This document shows positions 62,545-64,000 of a stretch of DNA of 64,000 nt, piece by piece (positions within the stretch are counted from its first letter, which is position 1; each line of letters opens with the position of its first letter). Origin of the DNA: an uncultured Clostridia bacterium (GTDB lineage Bacteria > Bacillota > Clostridia > Oscillospirales > Oscillospiraceae). The translations under genes were made by a program, and so were the position numbers. Where the stretch lies: the NCBI GenBank assembly GCA_937858235.1, contig CALLZZ010000575.1, positions 55,090-119,089 of the forward strand. Direction: 5' to 3'. The notes below the pieces were generated by a model, which ran no database searches, was not told the origin of the DNA, and saw nothing but the letters and a program-made list of their open reading frames with translations.

Positions 62545-62931
62545 ATGAAAGTTGGTAAAAACGCTATGCAAATACTAAAAGCGTCAGAGGATTATCTCGA
62601 AATGATGCTGATGTTAATGGAAAAACACGGCTATATCCGCTCGATTGACATAGCCGCCGAACTAAATGTAACGAAGCCCAGCGTATCTTACGCAACCAAG
62701 CGCCTTAGGGAAAACGGTTATATCACGATGGATAAAGACGGCCTCATTACGTTGACTGATTCGGGGATGGAAATCGCCTCCCGCATTTATGAGCGTCACA
62801 AACTGCTGACCGAATTTCTTGTCAGGCTGGGTGTTGACGAAAAGACTGCCCGCGAGGATGCTTGTAAGATAGAGCATGACATCAGTGAGAAAACCTTCGC
62901 CGCTATTTGCCGTTATGCGCAACAAAAATAA
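62545..62931 (+). CDS. DtxR/MntR-family metalloregulator
   Basis: The 128-residue protein keeps the MntR-type ligand set: Asp and Glu in ASEDYLEMM (about 14-20), His in ERHKLLTEF and Glu/His in ACKIEHDIS. The HTH reads SIDIAAELNVTKPSVSYATKRLRENGYI. It should bind Fe(II) or Mn(II) and repress at the palindromes around it, including its own promoter. No obvious ribosome site precedes the ATG; a later ATG at 62566 is possible. Confidence 0.9.
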   Translation: MKVGKNAMQILKASEDYLEMMLMLMEKHGYIRSIDIAAELNVTKPSVSYATKRLRENGYITMDKDGLITLTDSGMEIASRIYERHKLLTEFLVRLGVDEKTAREDACKIEHDISEKTFAAICRYAQQK

Positions 62932-63015
62932 AAATAAGGGCTAAACGGGCTGCTTGACTGACAGACGAAAAATATTGAAGTCTCCTAATGGAATACGGGT
63001 TGGTGGAAGAGAGAT

Positions 63016-63807
63016 ATGAACGATACGCTAAAAGTCATTGCCGGGATCCTCATCCCGCTTCTGGGCACTACCTTAGGCGCGGCCATGGTGTTTTTCATGA
63101 AGGGAGATATGAAACCGTACGTCCAGAAGACACTACTCGGTTTTGCTTCCGGAGTGATGATTGCAGCCTCGGTCTGGTCCCTGCTGATTCCGGCTATCGA
63201 AATGGAGGAGGCGGCCGGCGGTGTCGCCTGGCTTCCGGCGGTGGCCGGTTTTCTGTTTGGCACCGGCTTTCTGCTGTTGCTTGATACTATTATTCCGCAT
63301 CTGCACTTAAACTCCGAACACCCGGAGGGCAGGCCCAGCGGGCTTGGAAACGCTTTTATGCTTGTGCTTGCGGTAACTTTGCACAATATACCAGAGGGTA
63401 TGGCGGTGGGTGTTGTGCTGGCCGGTATGTTAAATAGCGGCGGAGCTGTAATCACGGCTGCCAGTGCTTTTGCTCTGGCAATCGGTATTGCCATACAGAA
63501 CTTTCCGGAAGGCGCTATCATTTCCATGCCTCTGGTGGGCACAGGGCTGCCCAGACTCAAAGCCTTCCGCTATGGATTTTTATCCGGCATTGTGGAGCCC
63601 GTAGGAGCAATTATTACCATTCTGCTGACATCCCTGGTCACCCCGATTCTTCCCTATATACTCTCATTTGCTGCCGGCGCGATGATTTATGTGGTCGTAG
63701 AAGAACTCATTCCGGAAGCTCAGGCGGGCGAACATAGCAATGCCTGCACCATCGGGGTAGCTCTTGGTTTCGCGCTGATGCTGCTGCTGGATGTAGCGCT
63801 CGGATGA
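63016..63807 (+). CDS. ZIP family metal transporter
   Basis: The 263-residue protein has eight membrane segments with HNIPEG (about residues 120-125) in the fourth and NFPEG (about 156-160) in the fifth, the metal path of ZIP proteins. The loop HLHLNSEHPEG between helices 3 and 4 is His-rich and could bind metal. It probably imports Zn, Fe or Mn. It follows the regulator by 84 bases without an evident terminator. Confidence 0.92.
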   Translation: MNDTLKVIAGILIPLLGTTLGAAMVFFMKGDMKPYVQKTLLGFASGVMIAASVWSLLIPAIEMEEAAGGVAWLPAVAGFLFGTGFLLLLDTIIPHLHLNSEHPEGRPSGLGNAFMLVLAVTLHNIPEGMAVGVVLAGMLNSGGAVITAASAFALAIGIAIQNFPEGAIISMPLVGTGLPRLKAFRYGFLSGIVEPVGAIITILLTSLVTPILPYILSFAAGAMIYVVVEELIPEAQAGEHSNACTIGVALGFALMLLLDVALG

Positions 63808-64000
63808 GGGCGGTATTATCTGTACACGAAAATAGTAGCCGTGCTTTACATGACCTATTTCTTATCGCTTCTTCCATCTTCCCACAGTATAAGATGATGA
63901 TATTGATGATAGAACTGGTAGCATTAAGGTTATCAAGCATGTTAGTGGGGTTTTCCCGATAAAACAGACAGCCCAGAGTTAGGTTTTCTGCCTAATTCGC
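63808..64000. other. Terminal 193 bp, no gene recognised
   Basis: The plus strand has no frame. On the minus strand an open frame (63707-63940) is mainly antisense to the ZIP gene. The text near the end, GGGTTTTCCCGATAAAAC and AGTTAGGTTTTCTGCC, might be the edge of an insertion sequence that continues beyond the window; I cannot support more. Confidence 0.35.

Noticed and set aside
63707..63940. Minus-strand frame at the window end as a gene
   Set aside because: Half of it is antisense to the ZIP transporter and it has no ribosome site; it might be the edge of an insertion sequence but cannot be supported.

Overview
The window looks like a chromosome segment of a low-to-mid GC Firmicute of class Clostridia. 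The evidence is a Gram-positive type IV secretion system with PrgI, VirB4, VirB6-like and M23 hydrolase components, S-layer-homology (SLH) surface proteins, strong AGGAGG ribosome binding sites, and many GTG/TTG starts. A genus cannot be assigned. No rRNA or tRNA genes and no CRISPR array were seen.

Positions 1 to about 46,100 are most of one integrative and conjugative element (ICE); its left end lies before the window. The order is: secretion and mating-channel genes (3-4529), a DUF4406-like enzyme, a cytosine methyltransferase gene split by an insertion, PrgI, a VirB4 partner and VirB4 (11198-13866), an amidoligase/gamma-glutamylcyclotransferase pair and an M23 wall hydrolase (14380-17024), a candidate oriT, a relaxosome protein and relaxase (17363-21065), a Toprim protein and the VirD4 coupling ATPase (21211-24335). 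A cargo block of AraC regulators, lipoproteins and SLH proteins follows (25270-36795), closed by a c-di-GMP-I riboswitch. The recombination end holds an XRE repressor, a sigma-like factor, a large structured leader RNA, a PemK/MazF toxin, three large serine recombinases and small accessory genes (36995-46056).

The cytosine methyltransferase gene is interrupted, just after its catalytic PCQ motif, by a 3,888-bp element with three overlapping tyrosine recombinase genes (recombinase-in-trio, RIT, type). It has 84-bp inverted repeats and an 8-bp direct repeat. Precise excision would restore the reading frame. Inside the 3' half of the methyltransferase gene an overprinted second frame is open and resembles a separate phage/ICE protein family, and the target-recognition region is an array of about twelve roughly 30-residue repeats.

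From about 46,400 the sequence looks chromosomal. A promoter with consensus boxes and a leader with two terminator-like hairpins precede an amidase and a complete Urt-type urea/short-amide ABC transporter (46779-52692), which together form an amide uptake and hydrolysis operon. A scar follows, with remnants of a two-component system and of phosphatidylserine decarboxylase (52845-53407), then a membrane metallophosphoesterase.

The last 9 kb is an iron-homeostasis cluster: two exporter-fold ABC half-transporters, a DUF2325 protein, two DtxR-family proteins (one lacking the recognisable metal ligands), feoB with two small membrane proteins, two feoA genes and a ZIP transporter. At least six copies of an 18-bp DtxR-type palindrome sit before its transcription units.
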